64,000 bases of DNA from Haemophilus parainfluenzae (lineage in GTDB: Bacteria > Pseudomonadota > Gammaproteobacteria > Enterobacterales > Pasteurellaceae): NCBI RefSeq assembly GCF_900450995.1, contig NZ_UGHY01000002.1, positions 1,359,001 to 1,423,000 on the forward strand. The letters run 5' to 3'. The notes beneath the pieces were generated by a model. It was not told the DNA's origin and did no database searches. It saw only the letters and a list, made by a program, of their open reading frames with translations. Shown here in pieces: positions 1 through 10,150 of the stretch. The translations under genes were made by a program, and so were the position numbers. Position 1 is the stretch's first letter, and each line of letters opens with the position of its first letter.

Positions 1-612
1 TCCTAGAACTACTTTCATTTGCTCCTTACTTAATAATGGAATTTCCAAGCCTGTCGCCAGCAATTTCAAATACCAAGATGCCAATACTTCAACTTCTTGT
101 GCTAACCACAAGGATTTGTCCAAGTTTTCGCCACAAGTGATTAAACCGTGATGAGAAAGTAAAATCGCTTTGCTTTCTTTAATGCCTTCGCCCACATAGG
201 ACGCTAATTCGTGAGTACCGAACGTTGCATAAGGCACACAAGGGATATGATCGGTGCCGCCAACCGCGACCATGTAATGAATGGCCGGAATCGGTTTTTC
301 TAAAATAGAAAGCCCCGCACAGTTTATAGAATGGTTATGTACTACCGCATTGGCCTCAGGGCGTGCTTGATAAACGGCTAAATGGAATTGCCATTCGCTA
401 GACGGCAGTTTATTTTCTTCGTGTTTACCTTTGCCGTCCACATACACAATGTTTTCCGGTTTCATTAAATGGTATGGCATTCCTGTCGGAGTGATGAGCA
501 TGCCGTCTTTGTAACGTACACTGACATTTCCCGCTGTACCTTGGTTTAACCCCAATCGGGTCATTTCAAGACAAGTATCAATAATTTTTTGTGCTAGTTC
601 TTTTCTGTTCAT
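1..612 (-). CDS. fucA: L-fuculose-1-phosphate aldolase, 3' end cut by window edge
   Basis: Class II aldolase that splits L-fuculose 1-phosphate into L-lactaldehyde and dihydroxyacetone phosphate, the last committed step of fucose catabolism. The minus-strand frame opens at ATG 612 with [17 protein letters not shown] and stays open to base 1, giving 204 codons; the E. coli protein is about 215 residues, so only roughly the last ten residues are missing. Visible family features are the N-terminal GNVSVR loop, the HNH zinc-ligand motif (VVHNHS) and a third histidine in LLSHHG. It is the most distal gene of the fucose operon in this window, directly after fucU. In H. influenzae a fucose permease (fucP) follows in this position; that would lie outside the window. 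Confidence 0.95.
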   Translation of the reverse strand, partial: MNRKELAQKIIDTCLEMTRLGLNQGTAGNVSVRYKDGMLITPTGMPYHLMKPENIVYVDGKGKHEENKLPSSEWQFHLAVYQARPEANAVVHNHSINCAGLSILEKPIPAIHYMVAVGGTDHIPCVPYATFGTHELASYVGEGIKESKAILLSHHGLITCGENLDKSLWLAQEVEVLASWYLKLLATGLEIPLLSKEQMKVVLG

Positions 613-632
613 TTTTTAGTATCTCTAAGCTG

Positions 633-1059
633 TTATAGAACGGGGATAACCCTTTTTTAATAATGTTGCCGTATTTAGCCGCTTTGTCACTGATTACGAC
701 CACATAAGCCTGTTTGGCGCGTTCGTAAAAGGCAAAGCGTTCAATACGTTCTAAATTAGGTATAAAATTGACCCACTTTTAATCGCGCCCAAGTAATTAG
801 CTTCAACGCTAGGATCAAGACTACCCCCGGAACGGCTTGCATCATTATCAATGGTGCATCCACATAAGCATCTAATTCAAAAACTGCGCAATACCTTTAA
901 GTAGCGTAGTAACGGTGATGCCATCCGAAGGCTCACGTTTGAATGTAATAAATGTGTCGGGAAATGAGCATCTGATAGTATGATTTCATCACCATGTCTC
1001 ATTTCAGCAAGGGTTTTGAGTAGTTCTGGGGATATAGCCGGATGAATTCCTTTTAGCAT
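633..1059 (-). pseudogene. fucU: L-fucose mutarotase, interrupted by about five single-base deletions
   Basis: FucU interconverts the anomers of L-fucose. The start ([23 protein letters not shown] at 1059) and later blocks such as [48 protein letters not shown] and [10 protein letters not shown] are clear FucU sequence, but they lie in different frames. Frame breaks fall near 925-936 and in short homopolymers at 879-883 (A5 on the plus strand), 824-828 (C5), 777-780 (T4) and 650-652 (C3). Each is explained by one missing base, and adding five bases gives 144 codons ending at TAA 633-635, the normal FucU length. No premature stop outside the shifted frames and no insertion was seen, so this may be poor consensus sequence rather than true decay. 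It lies between the PTS permease gene and fucA. Confidence 0.85.
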
Positions 1060-1072
1060 GTTCTAACCTCTT

Positions 1073-2374
1073 TCATGAATGATTTGCTTCTTGTTGTTCT
1101 CGGGCAATACAGATTTTTTCGTATGCTTTGAAGAATGGGTAATAGATAAAGACATCTAATATGATTAAAGCGGTACTTAGTATCGGCGCCCAAATGTCAC
1201 CGCCTGAAACCAAATACGCACCAATTGGCGCCGGTGTTGTCCATGGTGCCATGAGGTAGATTCTGTGGATTAAATCGAAATCTAGGATTAAATAAGCAAT
1301 AACGGCATTCGCAATCGGAGCAAAAATCAACGGAATGAAGAATGTCGGATTAACTACCATCGGAACGCCGTAAACGATAGGTTCTCCAATGGAAAATACA
1401 GATGGAAGCAAGCCGATTTTGCCTATAGAGCGTAGATGTACGGATTTGCTACGAACTAACAGAATTGCTAGAGCAATAACGCCACCGGAGGCACCGTGTA
1501 CCACATAGAAATCCCAAAATGAGTTGGTGATGATATAAGGCAACGGTTGCCCTGCCTGTAAAGCTTCAAGGTTTGCTGCCATATTTTGTAACAGAAACGG
1601 TGTCCAGAGTTGCATTAAAACCAGTGAACCATTGATGCCTAAAAACCAAAGCAAATGGGTGGCAAAAACAAACAGAACGATAGCGCCTAAAGAATCACTA
1701 ACTTTAATTAGCGGAGCCATAAAGTCCATGATTAATTGCGGAATAATAGTTCCGGTAGCATGTTCCACATATAAGGCAAATGGGAAGATAGTTAGTAACA
1801 TTGCCAGAATTGGAATAACAATATTAAGTGATTCTGCAACAGCAGTTGGAACCTCTTTAGGCAGGCGGATACAAATATTGAATTTTTCCAGTAAACGGGT
1901 AAGTTCTACGGAATAAATAGCAACGAAAATTGCAGTGAATAATCCAGTTCCGCCAAAGAACTTCACATCTATCATGCCATCTTTAATCGGCATAGAAACC
2001 AGCAAGAACGTCATGACGGACAGAAATGCCGCTGGTAAAGGTTCTCGTTTATAGGCTTTGGCGAGGTTGTAGGCAATACTGGCAGAGGTTAATAACGAAA
2101 TAATGTTGAACGACATTTGGAAGAATCGCCAACCGTAATCGCTTGCCCAATTGGCAAATTTCCACCAAGCCATACCGAAACTGTTTGTTGTATTCTGATC
2201 AAATGGCGGAATTAATAGAATCATAATGAAACTACCGACGACTAAAAACGGTAATACCACAATAAATCCGTCCCGAATGCCGGCAATGTGCGGTTGATTT
2301 TCCAGACGTTTTGCAAACGGAACCAAGTGTGCATTCATGTAGTTGATGACTTTTTGATTGAAAGAATTACTCAT
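1073..2374 (-). CDS. PTS EIIC sugar permease, lactose/cellobiose family
   Basis: Inner-membrane EIIC of the Lac/cellobiose (CelB-like) PTS family, 433 residues, a normal length with about ten hydrophobic segments. Family signatures are the N-terminal domain beginning NSFNQKVINYMNAHLVPFAKRL, the LGINGS segment, HGASGGVIALAILL, and the IGEPIVYGVPMVVNP block that corresponds to the NEP..FG.P..NP substrate region. A good ribosome site (AGGAG) precedes ATG 2374 and overlaps the end of the fucosidase gene, so the two are probably translated together. No EIIA or EIIB gene is adjacent, so it would need unlinked PTS partners, or it moves a sugar without phosphorylation. Its place beside an alpha-fucosidase suggests a fucosylated di- or oligosaccharide as substrate (inference). 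This gene is not in the H. influenzae fuc operon as I recall it. Confidence 0.85.
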   Translation of the reverse strand: MSNSFNQKVINYMNAHLVPFAKRLENQPHIAGIRDGFIVVLPFLVVGSFIMILLIPPFDQNTTNSFGMAWWKFANWASDYGWRFFQMSFNIISLLTSASIAYNLAKAYKREPLPAAFLSVMTFLLVSMPIKDGMIDVKFFGGTGLFTAIFVAIYSVELTRLLEKFNICIRLPKEVPTAVAESLNIVIPILAMLLTIFPFALYVEHATGTIIPQLIMDFMAPLIKVSDSLGAIVLFVFATHLLWFLGINGSLVLMQLWTPFLLQNMAANLEALQAGQPLPYIITNSFWDFYVVHGASGGVIALAILLVRSKSVHLRSIGKIGLLPSVFSIGEPIVYGVPMVVNPTFFIPLIFAPIANAVIAYLILDFDLIHRIYLMAPWTTPAPIGAYLVSGGDIWAPILSTALIILDVFIYYPFFKAYEKICIAREQQEANHS

Positions 2375-2383
2375 ATTTTTCTC

Positions 2384-3707
2384 CTATTCCCCGTTAACCG
2401 CTTTAAAACAAAGCACTTGCCAATCATCCTTGTAATTTTCAAGGTTAATTTTGACGTGATCCTGTTCAATGTATTGTGAGAACTTCACTTCGGGATTTAA
2501 ACAATGCACCTGGACAGAACAAGGAAATTCAAATGTCTGATTACCTGCACTAAGCCCATCAACGAAACAATAACGATCTGGACCCTTGGAGGTGAAATGG
2601 AAAGAGAGATTTTCTAGTTGATAAGATTCACATCGACTGCATCGAGTGTCATAAATTCCTTCGCCGTTAATGGCTAACCATTGCCCTAATCCTTTTAAGC
2701 GACTAATTTGACCTTCCGGTATAGTACCGTCAGCTTTTGGTCCCACATTGAGCAATAAGTTACCGTTATTGGCGACTACTTCAACCAACAATGAAATCAG
2801 TTTTTTTTACAGAAATTAAACTGTCATCGGTTTCATTTTGGTTATAGCCGAAAGAAAGTCCTAAACCCCGGCACATTTCCCATTTTTTGTTACGAGAGGC
2901 TTCACCCTGTTTGTATTCTTTGTGTGCGAAATCTCCCCATAAATCGTTCCAACGGTTATCTAAAACAGCGTCCTCTACTTGGTTGTAGTAGTAAGCAAAT
3001 AAACTCGGTAACATGTGCTCACCTTGCTTCGGCCAGCCAATATCATTCCAAAGTATGGAAGGTTTATATCGATCAATTAATTCTTTGCAATGGTTGTATG
3101 CGTAATCTGCGTAAGCATAGGTTGGGCAGGCATTAGACATATTTTGGCTTTCAGTGAAAATTGGTGCGGAAGAGAAGGTCCAGTCAATAACGCCGGAATA
3201 ATAGGCACCCATTTTTAATCCTTCCGTTCTGACGGCTTCAGTCAATTCACCCATAATGTCCCGTTTAGGTCCATAATTCAGGCAATGATAGTAGGTATAT
3301 TGGCTTGGAAATAAACAGAAACCATCGTGGTGTTTCGTAGTTAAAACCACATATTTTGCCCCTATTTCACGGAATAACTTTGCCCATTCGGTAGGTTGCC
3401 ATTTCTCCGCTTTCCACATTGGTAGAAAATCACGATATGCAAAATCTTTGCCATAGGTTTTGAGATGGTGCTCGTAGGTTGGTCCGCGTTTTACATTAAT
3501 GGAATTAAAGTACCATTCGGCATACGGATTATTGCAGAACCATTGTTCATCAACATCGACTTCACCTAGTTCCCAGGTTAACGGCGCATAAGCCGGAACA
3601 GAGTAAATTCCCCAATGAATAAAAATACCGAATTTATAATCATCATACCAATCAGGTAAACGATGGGTTTTTATGGAATCCCAAGTTGCTGAATAATAGT
3701 GCTTCAT
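2384..3707 (-). pseudogene. GH29 alpha-L-fucosidase, frameshifted in an 8-A run
   Basis: Glycoside hydrolase family 29 removes terminal alpha-L-fucose. The first part (ATG 3707, MKHYYSATWDSIKTHRLPDW) has the GIFIHWGIYSVPAYAP motif and TKHHDGF, and the likely nucleophile Asp222 in ILWNDIGWP. There is no signal peptide, so the enzyme is cytoplasmic. The frame stops after FIVG, while the expected continuation LVEVVANNGNLLLNVGPKADGTIPEG is in the next frame. The break coincides with eight consecutive T on the plus strand (2801-2808); seven would restore one frame of 440 residues. This could be assembly error, slippage-prone phase variation, transcriptional slippage rescue or true loss. It sits between fucK and the PTS EIIC gene. 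Confidence 0.88.
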
Positions 3708-3774
3708 AGATGTCCCTCATTTGTTTATCAAGTGAAAATCTGTATGTGCGACTTACTGTTTTAACAAAATGTAA

Positions 3775-5193
3775 TTATGCTGATGGATAAATCCGCTTTC
3801 TATTTGGTTGCATTGCTTTCTGTGCTTGTTCCGGAGTTAGGTATATCCCAATGCCCGCGAAGGTGAACATTGCCGCGCCGAGCACAGTGCTTTCTGCGAT
3901 ATCCACGACATCAATCGGTAAACCTAAAACATCTGCACGGATTTGGTTCCAGAGTGGGTTTTTCGAGCCACCGCCAACGCAAAGCAAACTTTCCGCTTTG
4001 AAATGACTGACTTGTTGTAATACCTCTAAGCCCTGTTTGAGTTGGTTTGCCATGTAATAAAGCGCAGCAAGGTAGATTTCTCCACGAGAGGAGAACATAG
4101 AAAGTCCGCTGATATTGCCTTGTCCAAGTTGGCTAAAAACACCCTGAAAATTGACCGCACTTTGCATGCCTTTTTCAGCTGCAGCGGAGCCTTCGGCGAT
4201 CATGGTCGGGTAATATTGGTCAGTGCCATGTACATCGGCGAACAACAATTTACCGAGCCATTCCATAATGCCTGAACCGACCCATTGCACGGCGGGGTTA
4301 AAACAATTCTGCTGAGCGTCAAATTCGGTGGTTAAGCCTTGAGGCACAAAATCAAATTGTGGTTCGGCGTGTTCCGTGCGGGCCATTAAGATTTCCCACG
4401 TGCCTGAACTGAGTACTGGTTGATTCAATCCCGCACCGGAACCAAATACGGCAAATTGGGTGTCGTGACCGCAGGAAATCACGGGAATGCGATTTAAGCC
4501 CCAATGGTCGGCAAGTGCACTAGTTAACACTCCCACTTTTTCACCTGCGTTATGTAATGGTGGAAAGTGTTTTTGGCTTAAACCGAGCAGTTTTAAAATG
4601 TCCTCGTCCCAATTTCCTGTAGCGAGACGGGTCATCATGGATGTGCCAGCCATGGTGTGGTCGGTGGTAAATTTGTCAGTTAAACGTTGGGTTAGCATGG
4701 AAGAAATGAACACGAATTTATCCATTTTTTGGAAAATATCCGGTTTGTTTTCTTTCAACCAAAGCAGTTTGAATAAGGTATTGAAGCTGTATTGTCCGAT
4801 ACCGTTACGTTGATAAAGGGCTTTTATGTCTAGCAACTGAGGGAGATTTTCCATCACTGGCACCGTTCGCGGGCATTTCCACGAAATAATCGGATAAAGT
4901 TGTTGCCCGTTTTTATCAAATGGTGCGCCGTCCACGCCGAACGTAGTGACGGAAATGCCTACGATTTCTTTTAAATCAACCTGTTGTTGCTTTAATTGAG
5001 CGATTGTATTATCCGCACACACCGTTAATTTTTGCCAAATTTCTTCAAAATCCCAAATATGATAATCAGGCGATTCGCTGCCTTGTTGGGTATTGTTGGC
5101 AAGGTGATGGGACGCCACGACTTTGCCTTTGTCATTCATGGCGATAGTACGTAAATTGGTCGCGCCGCAATCAAAAATCAGTACGATAGACAT
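3775..5193 (-). CDS. fucK: L-fuculokinase
   Basis: FGGY-family carbohydrate kinase that phosphorylates L-fuculose to L-fuculose 1-phosphate with ATP. The N-terminus SIVLIFDCGATNLRTIAM is the phosphate-binding DCGATN..R motif of this family, and the C-terminal LLCVGGGSKNPLWNQIRADVLG is the adenosine-binding region with AESTVLGAAMFTFAG. I chose ATG 5193, eight codons inside the longest open frame, because it has an AGGAG ribosome site and starts directly at the kinase fold; length is 472 residues. It follows fucI by about 110 bases, with a hairpin-forming pair of uptake signals between them. Another uptake signal (4154-4162) lies inside the gene. Confidence 0.95.
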   Translation of the reverse strand: MSIVLIFDCGATNLRTIAMNDKGKVVASHHLANNTQQGSESPDYHIWDFEEIWQKLTVCADNTIAQLKQQQVDLKEIVGISVTTFGVDGAPFDKNGQQLYPIISWKCPRTVPVMENLPQLLDIKALYQRNGIGQYSFNTLFKLLWLKENKPDIFQKMDKFVFISSMLTQRLTDKFTTDHTMAGTSMMTRLATGNWDEDILKLLGLSQKHFPPLHNAGEKVGVLTSALADHWGLNRIPVISCGHDTQFAVFGSGAGLNQPVLSSGTWEILMARTEHAEPQFDFVPQGLTTEFDAQQNCFNPAVQWVGSGIMEWLGKLLFADVHGTDQYYPTMIAEGSAAAEKGMQSAVNFQGVFSQLGQGNISGLSMFSSRGEIYLAALYYMANQLKQGLEVLQQVSHFKAESLLCVGGGSKNPLWNQIRADVLGLPIDVVDIAESTVLGAAMFTFAGIGIYLTPEQAQKAMQPNRKRIYPSA

Positions 5194-5205
5194 AAAAGTT
5201 CTCCT

Positions 5206-5245
5206 AAGTGCGGTCAAAAATTCATTTGTTTTTTCAACCGCACTT
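5206..5245. repeat. Inverted pair of DNA uptake signal cores between fucI and fucK
   Basis: AAGTGCGGT at 5206-5214 and its complement ACCGCACTT at 5237-5245 can form a 9-base stem. In Haemophilus such pairs often act as terminators. Here the pair lies inside the operon and is not followed by a strong U run in the fucI-to-fucK direction, so it may only attenuate or stabilise the transcript (inference). Confidence 0.7.
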
Positions 5246-5301
5246 TTGTTTGAATTTTTATGGGATGATGGTACGCACCTAGGTGCGCGCCGGCCATAGG
5301 T

Positions 5302-7074
5302 TTATTTATAAAGCGGTCCGAAGTTTTTGCAGGCGCGGTAGTCCTGACCTTCTTTGTCTTGACCGAAACCGTTCCAAGAGCTTGGGCGGAACACGTCGGC
5401 ATCTTCAACGTTGTGCATGCAAACTGGAATGCGTAACATGGAAGCCAACGTGATGAGGTCTGCGCCGATGTGACCGTAAGTTGCAACACAGTGGTTAGCG
5501 CCCCAGTTCGCCATCACAGAATATACGTCGTTAAATGCACCTTTACCTGTCAAGCGAGGCACAAACCAAGTTGTCGGCCAAGTTTCATTTGTACGATGGT
5601 CAAGCGCATCATTGATTTCTTTCGGTAAATCAATGGACCAACCTTCAGCAATTTGTAGCACAGGGCCTAAGCCTTTGATGAGGTTAATGCGGTGCATGGT
5701 GAACGGCATGCCGCCTTTGGTTAAGAATTGAGAGGATAAACCGCCCCCACGGAAGTATTCGTGTACCGCAGGACACCAACGGGTATGTTCCAAACAACGT
5801 TTGCCGTCTTCTTCCGTGACTTCCCATGCCGGTTTGATGGTTGGGTTGCCATTGGCATCTTTATGTTGACCTGTACCGTCAAGGGCAGCGGAACCGGAGT
5901 TAATTAAATGCAGGAAGCCTTGTTCCGGACGGAAACCGGTAACGCGTTCTACGGAATCTGGGCTCCAGTAAGTCCGTACGTCGGCAAAGATTTGTGCCTG
6001 ACCGGTGAGCTGATTACCAAGCAACATACAAACCGCGTTCAAACTGTCGTTTTCGGTCGCAAGAATGTATGGCGGGCGCACGCCGTTCCAGTCGTAAGTG
6101 GAATTTAGCATGGCTTCCATAAAGTCACCGTTCGGTAAATGGTCGGTCCAATGGCGTTGACCTTGGAAACCGGCAGCAATAGCATTGTGACCGAGAGCTT
6201 CTTCGCCAAAGTTTAATTTTGCCAATTTCGGATTACCCACCATTAAATCACGGGCGATAATGGTCATTTTCACCACATTTTCCCAAAGTTCGGCGCGTTC
6301 TTCCGGGGAGCGTTGATTTTCCGGGCTGTTTACGTCAATACCGTCTTTGCAATATTGTTTCACCCAAGAAAGCGCTAAATCCATTTCTTCCTGATCGTAA
6401 ATTTTGCGATCCAAGCGGCGTTTGATTTCGGTCATGTCCACATATTCGTTACGCATACCGAGGTATTCTTGGAAGAATTGTTGGTTGACGATAGAACCGG
6501 CGATACCCATGGAAACGGAACCGATAGATAAGTATGATTTGCCGCGAATAGTCGCAACCGCAAGACCGGCACGAGCAAAGCGTAATAGTTTTTCTTTAAC
6601 GTCAGATGGGATGCTTGTGTCATCAGCTTCTTGTACTTCCGTACCATAAATGGAGAAAGCTGGTAAGCCTAATTGAGAATGACCTGCGAGGGCTGCCGCT
6701 AAATAAACAGCGCCTGGACGTTCAGTGCCGTTAAAGCCCCAAATGGCTTTTGGCATATGCGGATCCATGTCGATAGTTTCGGAACCGTAGCACCAGCAAG
6801 GGGTGACGGTAATGGTTAAGCCTACATTTTCATGTTTAAATTTATCGGCGCAGGCGGCAGCTTCTGCTACACCACCAATACAGGTATCGGCAATAACGCA
6901 TTCAACGAAAGCGCCGTCCGTATGGCGAATGTGGCTTTGTAATAATTCAGCAACGGATTTCGCCATGCTCATGGTTTGATCTTCTAATGATTCGCGTACA
7001 CCCATGCGACGACCATCAATAGTTGGGCGGATACCGATTTTTACTCGATTTGATTGAGTGATAGATGTCATCAT
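5302..7074 (-). CDS. fucI: L-fucose isomerase
   Basis: Manganese-dependent isomerase converting L-fucose to L-fuculose in the cytoplasm, first step of the pathway. The 590-residue product has the family N-terminus [25 protein letters not shown] and the conserved [41 protein letters not shown] and [22 protein letters not shown] blocks, with length typical of FucI (about 590). Two ATG codons are adjacent (7074 and 7071). The AGGAGG ribosome site is spaced better for the second, so the first methionine is uncertain by one residue. It is the first structural gene after the CRP site at 7201-7216 and is followed by fucK. Confidence 0.97.
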   Translation of the reverse strand: MMTSITQSNRVKIGIRPTIDGRRMGVRESLEDQTMSMAKSVAELLQSHIRHTDGAFVECVIADTCIGGVAEAAACADKFKHENVGLTITVTPCWCYGSETIDMDPHMPKAIWGFNGTERPGAVYLAAALAGHSQLGLPAFSIYGTEVQEADDTSIPSDVKEKLLRFARAGLAVATIRGKSYLSIGSVSMGIAGSIVNQQFFQEYLGMRNEYVDMTEIKRRLDRKIYDQEEMDLALSWVKQYCKDGIDVNSPENQRSPEERAELWENVVKMTIIARDLMVGNPKLAKLNFGEEALGHNAIAAGFQGQRHWTDHLPNGDFMEAMLNSTYDWNGVRPPYILATENDSLNAVCMLLGNQLTGQAQIFADVRTYWSPDSVERVTGFRPEQGFLHLINSGSAALDGTGQHKDANGNPTIKPAWEVTEEDGKRCLEHTRWCPAVHEYFRGGGLSSQFLTKGGMPFTMHRINLIKGLGPVLQIAEGWSIDLPKEINDALDHRTNETWPTTWFVPRLTGKGAFNDVYSVMANWGANHCVATYGHIGADLITLASMLRIPVCMHNVEDADVFRPSSWNGFGQDKEGQDYRACKNFGPLYK

Positions 7075-7200
7075 AAAGTCCTCCTTTTATGTTTAACATT
7101 TATGATGAAATGTGAATAAGTTGATATCGACTTAACCTGGTATTATTTTTGATAAAAAGAATGAGAGAAGATAGGGTAAAATCCAAATTGATTTCATATT

Positions 7201-7216
7201 TGTGAGAAAGATCACA
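7201..7216. promoter_or_regulatory. CRP-cAMP binding site upstream of fucI
   Basis: TGTGAGAAAGATCACA is a perfect TGTGA-N6-TCACA palindrome, the CRP consensus. Its centre is about 134 bases before the fucI start codon, in the 222-base gap between fucR and fucI. This fits catabolite activation of the fucose operon. A -10 box cannot be fixed with certainty. Confidence 0.85.
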
Positions 7217-7246
7217 CAAAAGTGTTGTTTTTTTATAAAATTAATA

Positions 7247-7287
7247 CCCGATTAACCAATATTCAAATGTTTAACGGTTAAATCGGG
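7247..7287. terminator. Inverted repeat after fucR
   Basis: CCCGATTAACC at 7247-7257 pairs with GGTTAAATCGGG at 7276-7287 except for one bulged base. It begins ten bases beyond the fucR stop. On the minus strand it is followed by a mixed T-rich stretch, so it is a plausible but imperfect intrinsic terminator separating fucR from fucI transcription. It could instead be a regulator-binding palindrome. Confidence 0.5.
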
Positions 7288-7296
7288 CATTTTTAT

Positions 7297-8045
7297 CTAT
7301 AGAACGGTCAATACATCTGCTTTATCACAATATTTTTGTAAGGGAGTTGAGAGGGCTGAATCAGTAAAGATAGTGTTTATTTTATTTAATTCGCTTAATT
7401 GGATTAGGCTTTTTTTCTCAAATTTTGATTGATCTACGAGTAGATAACATTTTTCTGATGCATCCATCATCTTTCGTTTTATCGACGCATTTAATTCATT
7501 TGATTCCCAAATATTTCCTTCGTTATCAATACCAGAACAGGAAAAAATAGAAAAGTTGATATGCAAACGCTGTAATAAATATTCAGATAATGGACCGTAA
7601 AAGGCTTCATATTTTCGAGAGTAGACACCACCAGTAACAATTGTTTTGATATTTGGCTTGTTCACTAATGCGTTGATGTTAAAAATTGAGTTTGTTACAA
7701 CTGTGCAGGGAATATCAGGCATTAGGTATGCAAAATACCAACTAGTAGAGCTAGCATCAAGTCCAATTACTGCATTTTCATAGAGCAATTCAAGAGCGTT
7801 TTTAGCAATATGGCGTTTGGCTATGGAGTTGACATGTTGTCGTATTTGAAAAAAAGATCCAATATCATTCGTTTTTCCGCTAACAGCGCCACCATGAGTA
7901 CGATATAGTAAACTTTTTTTTCTAATCGATTGAGATCTCTACGGATAGTTTCTACTGACATTTCACATTGTTGAGCGAGTTCTTGTACGCTTACTTTACC
8001 TTGGTGATTTAGTAGTTGTAAGATTATTTCATCCCGATTGCGCAT
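7297..8045 (-). pseudogene. fucR: DeoR-family fucose operon regulator, frameshifted in an A8 run
   Basis: DeoR-type repressor/activator with an N-terminal winged helix (MRNRDEIILQLLNHQGKVSVQELAQQCEMSVETIRRDLNRLE) and a C-terminal sugar-phosphate sensor domain (LYENAVIGLDASSTSWYFA and SGIDNEGNIWESNELNASIK, with DQSKF and VFTD-like ends). The first frame leaves the family sequence at an eight-base A run (plus-strand T 7914-7921). The family continuation SLLYRTHGGAVSGK follows in the next frame. Nine A would give one frame of 249 residues, the usual DeoR length. Position upstream of fucI and the family match to FucR support its identity as fucose regulator. If the frameshift is real, only a DNA-binding fragment would be made. 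Confidence 0.85.
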
Positions 8046-8171
8046 ATAAACCTCTGTAGATTGAAGAGTCTTTAGTATTATAGAATTTTCTTGAAAAAGA
8101 TAAACAACTTATCATTCAACCCTTTCTACGATAGAATACGCCCAAATTTTTTATAAAGAAGAGAAGAATTT

Positions 8172-9542
8172 ATGACAAATAAAGCATTAAGCGTGGTGAT
8201 TTTAGCCGCCGGTAAAGGCACTCGTATGTATTCTGATTTACCAAAAGTCTTGCACAAAGTGGCAGGAAAACCGATGGTAAAACATGTGATCGATACGGCA
8301 AATCAATTAGGTGCGGAAAACGTGCACTTAATTTATGGTCACGGTGGCGAATTAATGCGTGAACGTTTGGCAAATGAAAGCGTGAACTGGGTATTCCAAG
8401 CGGAACAATTGGGTACAGGACATGCTATGCAACAAGCGATGCCTTTTTTCCGTGATGATGAAAATGTTTTAATGGTGTATGGCGATGGCCCAATGATTAC
8501 ACCGGAAACATTGCAAAAATTAATCGATGCGAAACCTGAAAATGGTATCGCAGTGTTAACGGTCGTATTAGATAACCCAACAGGTTATGGTCGAATTGTA
8601 CGTGAAAATGGCAAAGTTGTAGGGATTGTTGAACAAAAAGATGCAACGCCTGAGCAACTCAAAATTCAAGAGATTAATACAGGTGTGTTAGTTTCAGATG
8701 GTGCAAGTTTCAAAAAATGGCTAGCGCGTTTAGATAATAATAATGCACAAGGCGAGTTTTATATTACTGATGTAATTGGCTTAGCTCATCAAGATGGTTG
8801 TCCGATTGTAGCTGTTCAAGCAACTGATTTTATGGAAGTTGAAGGGGTGAATAACCGCCTACAATTAGCCAAAATGGAACGCTATTATCAACGCAAACAA
8901 GCAGAAAAACTTTTACTTGCAGGCGTGATGTTAATTGACCCAGAGCGTTTTGATTTACGTGGTACATTAGAACACGGTAAAGATGTTGAAATTGATGTAA
9001 ATGTGATTGTGGAAGGTAATGTACGTTTAGGCGACCGCGTGAAAATTGGCGCTGGCTGCGTATTGAAAAATGTGACCATTGGTGATGATGTTGAAATCAA
9101 ACCTTATTCTGTTTTAGAAGATGCGACAATTGGTGAGAAAGCGGCAATTGGTCCATTCTCTCGTTTACGTCCAGGTGCTGAATTAGCCGCTGAAACTCAT
9201 GTGGGCAACTTTGTAGAAATTAAAAAATCCACAGTGGGTAAAGGCTCTAAAGTAAACCACCTCACTTATGTGGGTGATACTGAAATCGGTGAAAACTGTA
9301 ATATTGGTGCAGGTGTCATTACTTGTAACTATGACGGTGCGAATAAATTTAAAACAATCATTGGTAACAATGTATTCGTAGGTTCTGATACACAATTAGT
9401 CGCGCCAGTTACTGTGGCAGATGGCGCAACGATCGGTGCAGGCTCAACGATTACTCAAAATATTGAGAAAGATGAGCTTGTGATTACTCGTGTGCCGCAA
9501 CGTCATATTCAAGGTTGGCAAAGACCGGTGAAGAAAAAGTAA
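8172..9542 (+). CDS. glmU: Bifunctional UDP-GlcNAc pyrophosphorylase / glucosamine-1-phosphate acetyltransferase
   Basis: Makes UDP-N-acetylglucosamine for peptidoglycan and LPS from glucosamine 1-phosphate, acetyl-CoA and UTP. The N-terminal uridyltransferase domain (about 1-230) starts with the nucleotide-binding [18 protein letters not shown] motif. The C-terminal left-handed beta-helix domain (about 250-456) shows the hexapeptide repeats ([36 protein letters not shown]) and the acetyltransferase active-site region around NHLTYVGD and [15 protein letters not shown]. Length 456 is standard. It is transcribed alone, divergently from fucR, with a terminator just after it. Confidence 0.98.
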   Translation: MTNKALSVVILAAGKGTRMYSDLPKVLHKVAGKPMVKHVIDTANQLGAENVHLIYGHGGELMRERLANESVNWVFQAEQLGTGHAMQQAMPFFRDDENVLMVYGDGPMITPETLQKLIDAKPENGIAVLTVVLDNPTGYGRIVRENGKVVGIVEQKDATPEQLKIQEINTGVLVSDGASFKKWLARLDNNNAQGEFYITDVIGLAHQDGCPIVAVQATDFMEVEGVNNRLQLAKMERYYQRKQAEKLLLAGVMLIDPERFDLRGTLEHGKDVEIDVNVIVEGNVRLGDRVKIGAGCVLKNVTIGDDVEIKPYSVLEDATIGEKAAIGPFSRLRPGAELAAETHVGNFVEIKKSTVGKGSKVNHLTYVGDTEIGENCNIGAGVITCNYDGANKFKTIIGNNVFVGSDTQLVAPVTVADGATIGAGSTITQNIEKDELVITRVPQRHIQGWQRPVKKK

Positions 9543-9552
9543 TTAACATTGC

Positions 9553-9580
9553 AAGGCGAACCAATGTGTTCGCCTTTTAT
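9553..9580 (+). terminator. Intrinsic terminator after glmU
   Basis: AAGGCGAAC and GTTCGCCTT form a nine-base stem with a six-base loop, followed by TTAT, ten bases after the glmU stop. Confidence 0.75.
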
Positions 9581-9658
9581 AATTTGATGCCTTTTGCTTT
9601 ATAAAGGCTATTCGAGTTGTTAAAATCATCGTCCATTTATAAAGACAGATAATTTCCT

Positions 9659-10150
9659 ATGACAAAAAATAAAACAGGACTTTCATTCCTTTGGTTAAGT
9701 GCGGTCGCATTTATCCTTGATTTACTGACCAAATATATCGTAGTGCAACGCTTTGATCTCTATGAAAGTGTGAACATATTGCCCGTTTTTAATTTAACCT
9801 ATGTGCGTAACTATGGCGCAGCGTTTAGTTTTCTTGCTGAACATGATGGTTGGCAGAAATATTTCTTTATCGTGCTAGCAATCGGGATTTCTTTGATGCT
9901 GGCTTATTTTATGAAAAAGAATTCTGCAGAACAAAAATTACAAAACTCAGCTTATGCGCTGATTATTGGTGGTGCGTTAGCCAATATGGTGGACCGTGCG
10001 TATAACGGTTTTGTGGTGGATTTCTTAGATTTTTATTGGGATATTTATCATTATCCGGTATTCAATGTGGCAGATATTGCGATTTGTATTGGTGCGGGTT
10101 TATTAGCATTAGATGCCTTTAAAGGTGATAAAAAGAGCGGTCAAAAATGA
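9659..10150 (+). CDS. lspA: Lipoprotein signal peptidase II
   Basis: Aspartyl protease of the inner membrane that removes the signal peptide of diacylated prolipoproteins. The 163-residue product has four hydrophobic segments and the two catalytic-aspartate motifs: [19 protein letters not shown] and FNVADIAI. The conserved NYGAAFSFL block lies between. Its stop overlaps the ispH start by four bases, so the two genes form an operon, as in most gamma-proteobacteria. An uptake signal lies inside the start of the gene. Confidence 0.97.
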   Translation: MTKNKTGLSFLWLSAVAFILDLLTKYIVVQRFDLYESVNILPVFNLTYVRNYGAAFSFLAEHDGWQKYFFIVLAIGISLMLAYFMKKNSAEQKLQNSAYALIIGGALANMVDRAYNGFVVDFLDFYWDIYHYPVFNVADIAICIGAGLLALDAFKGDKKSGQK

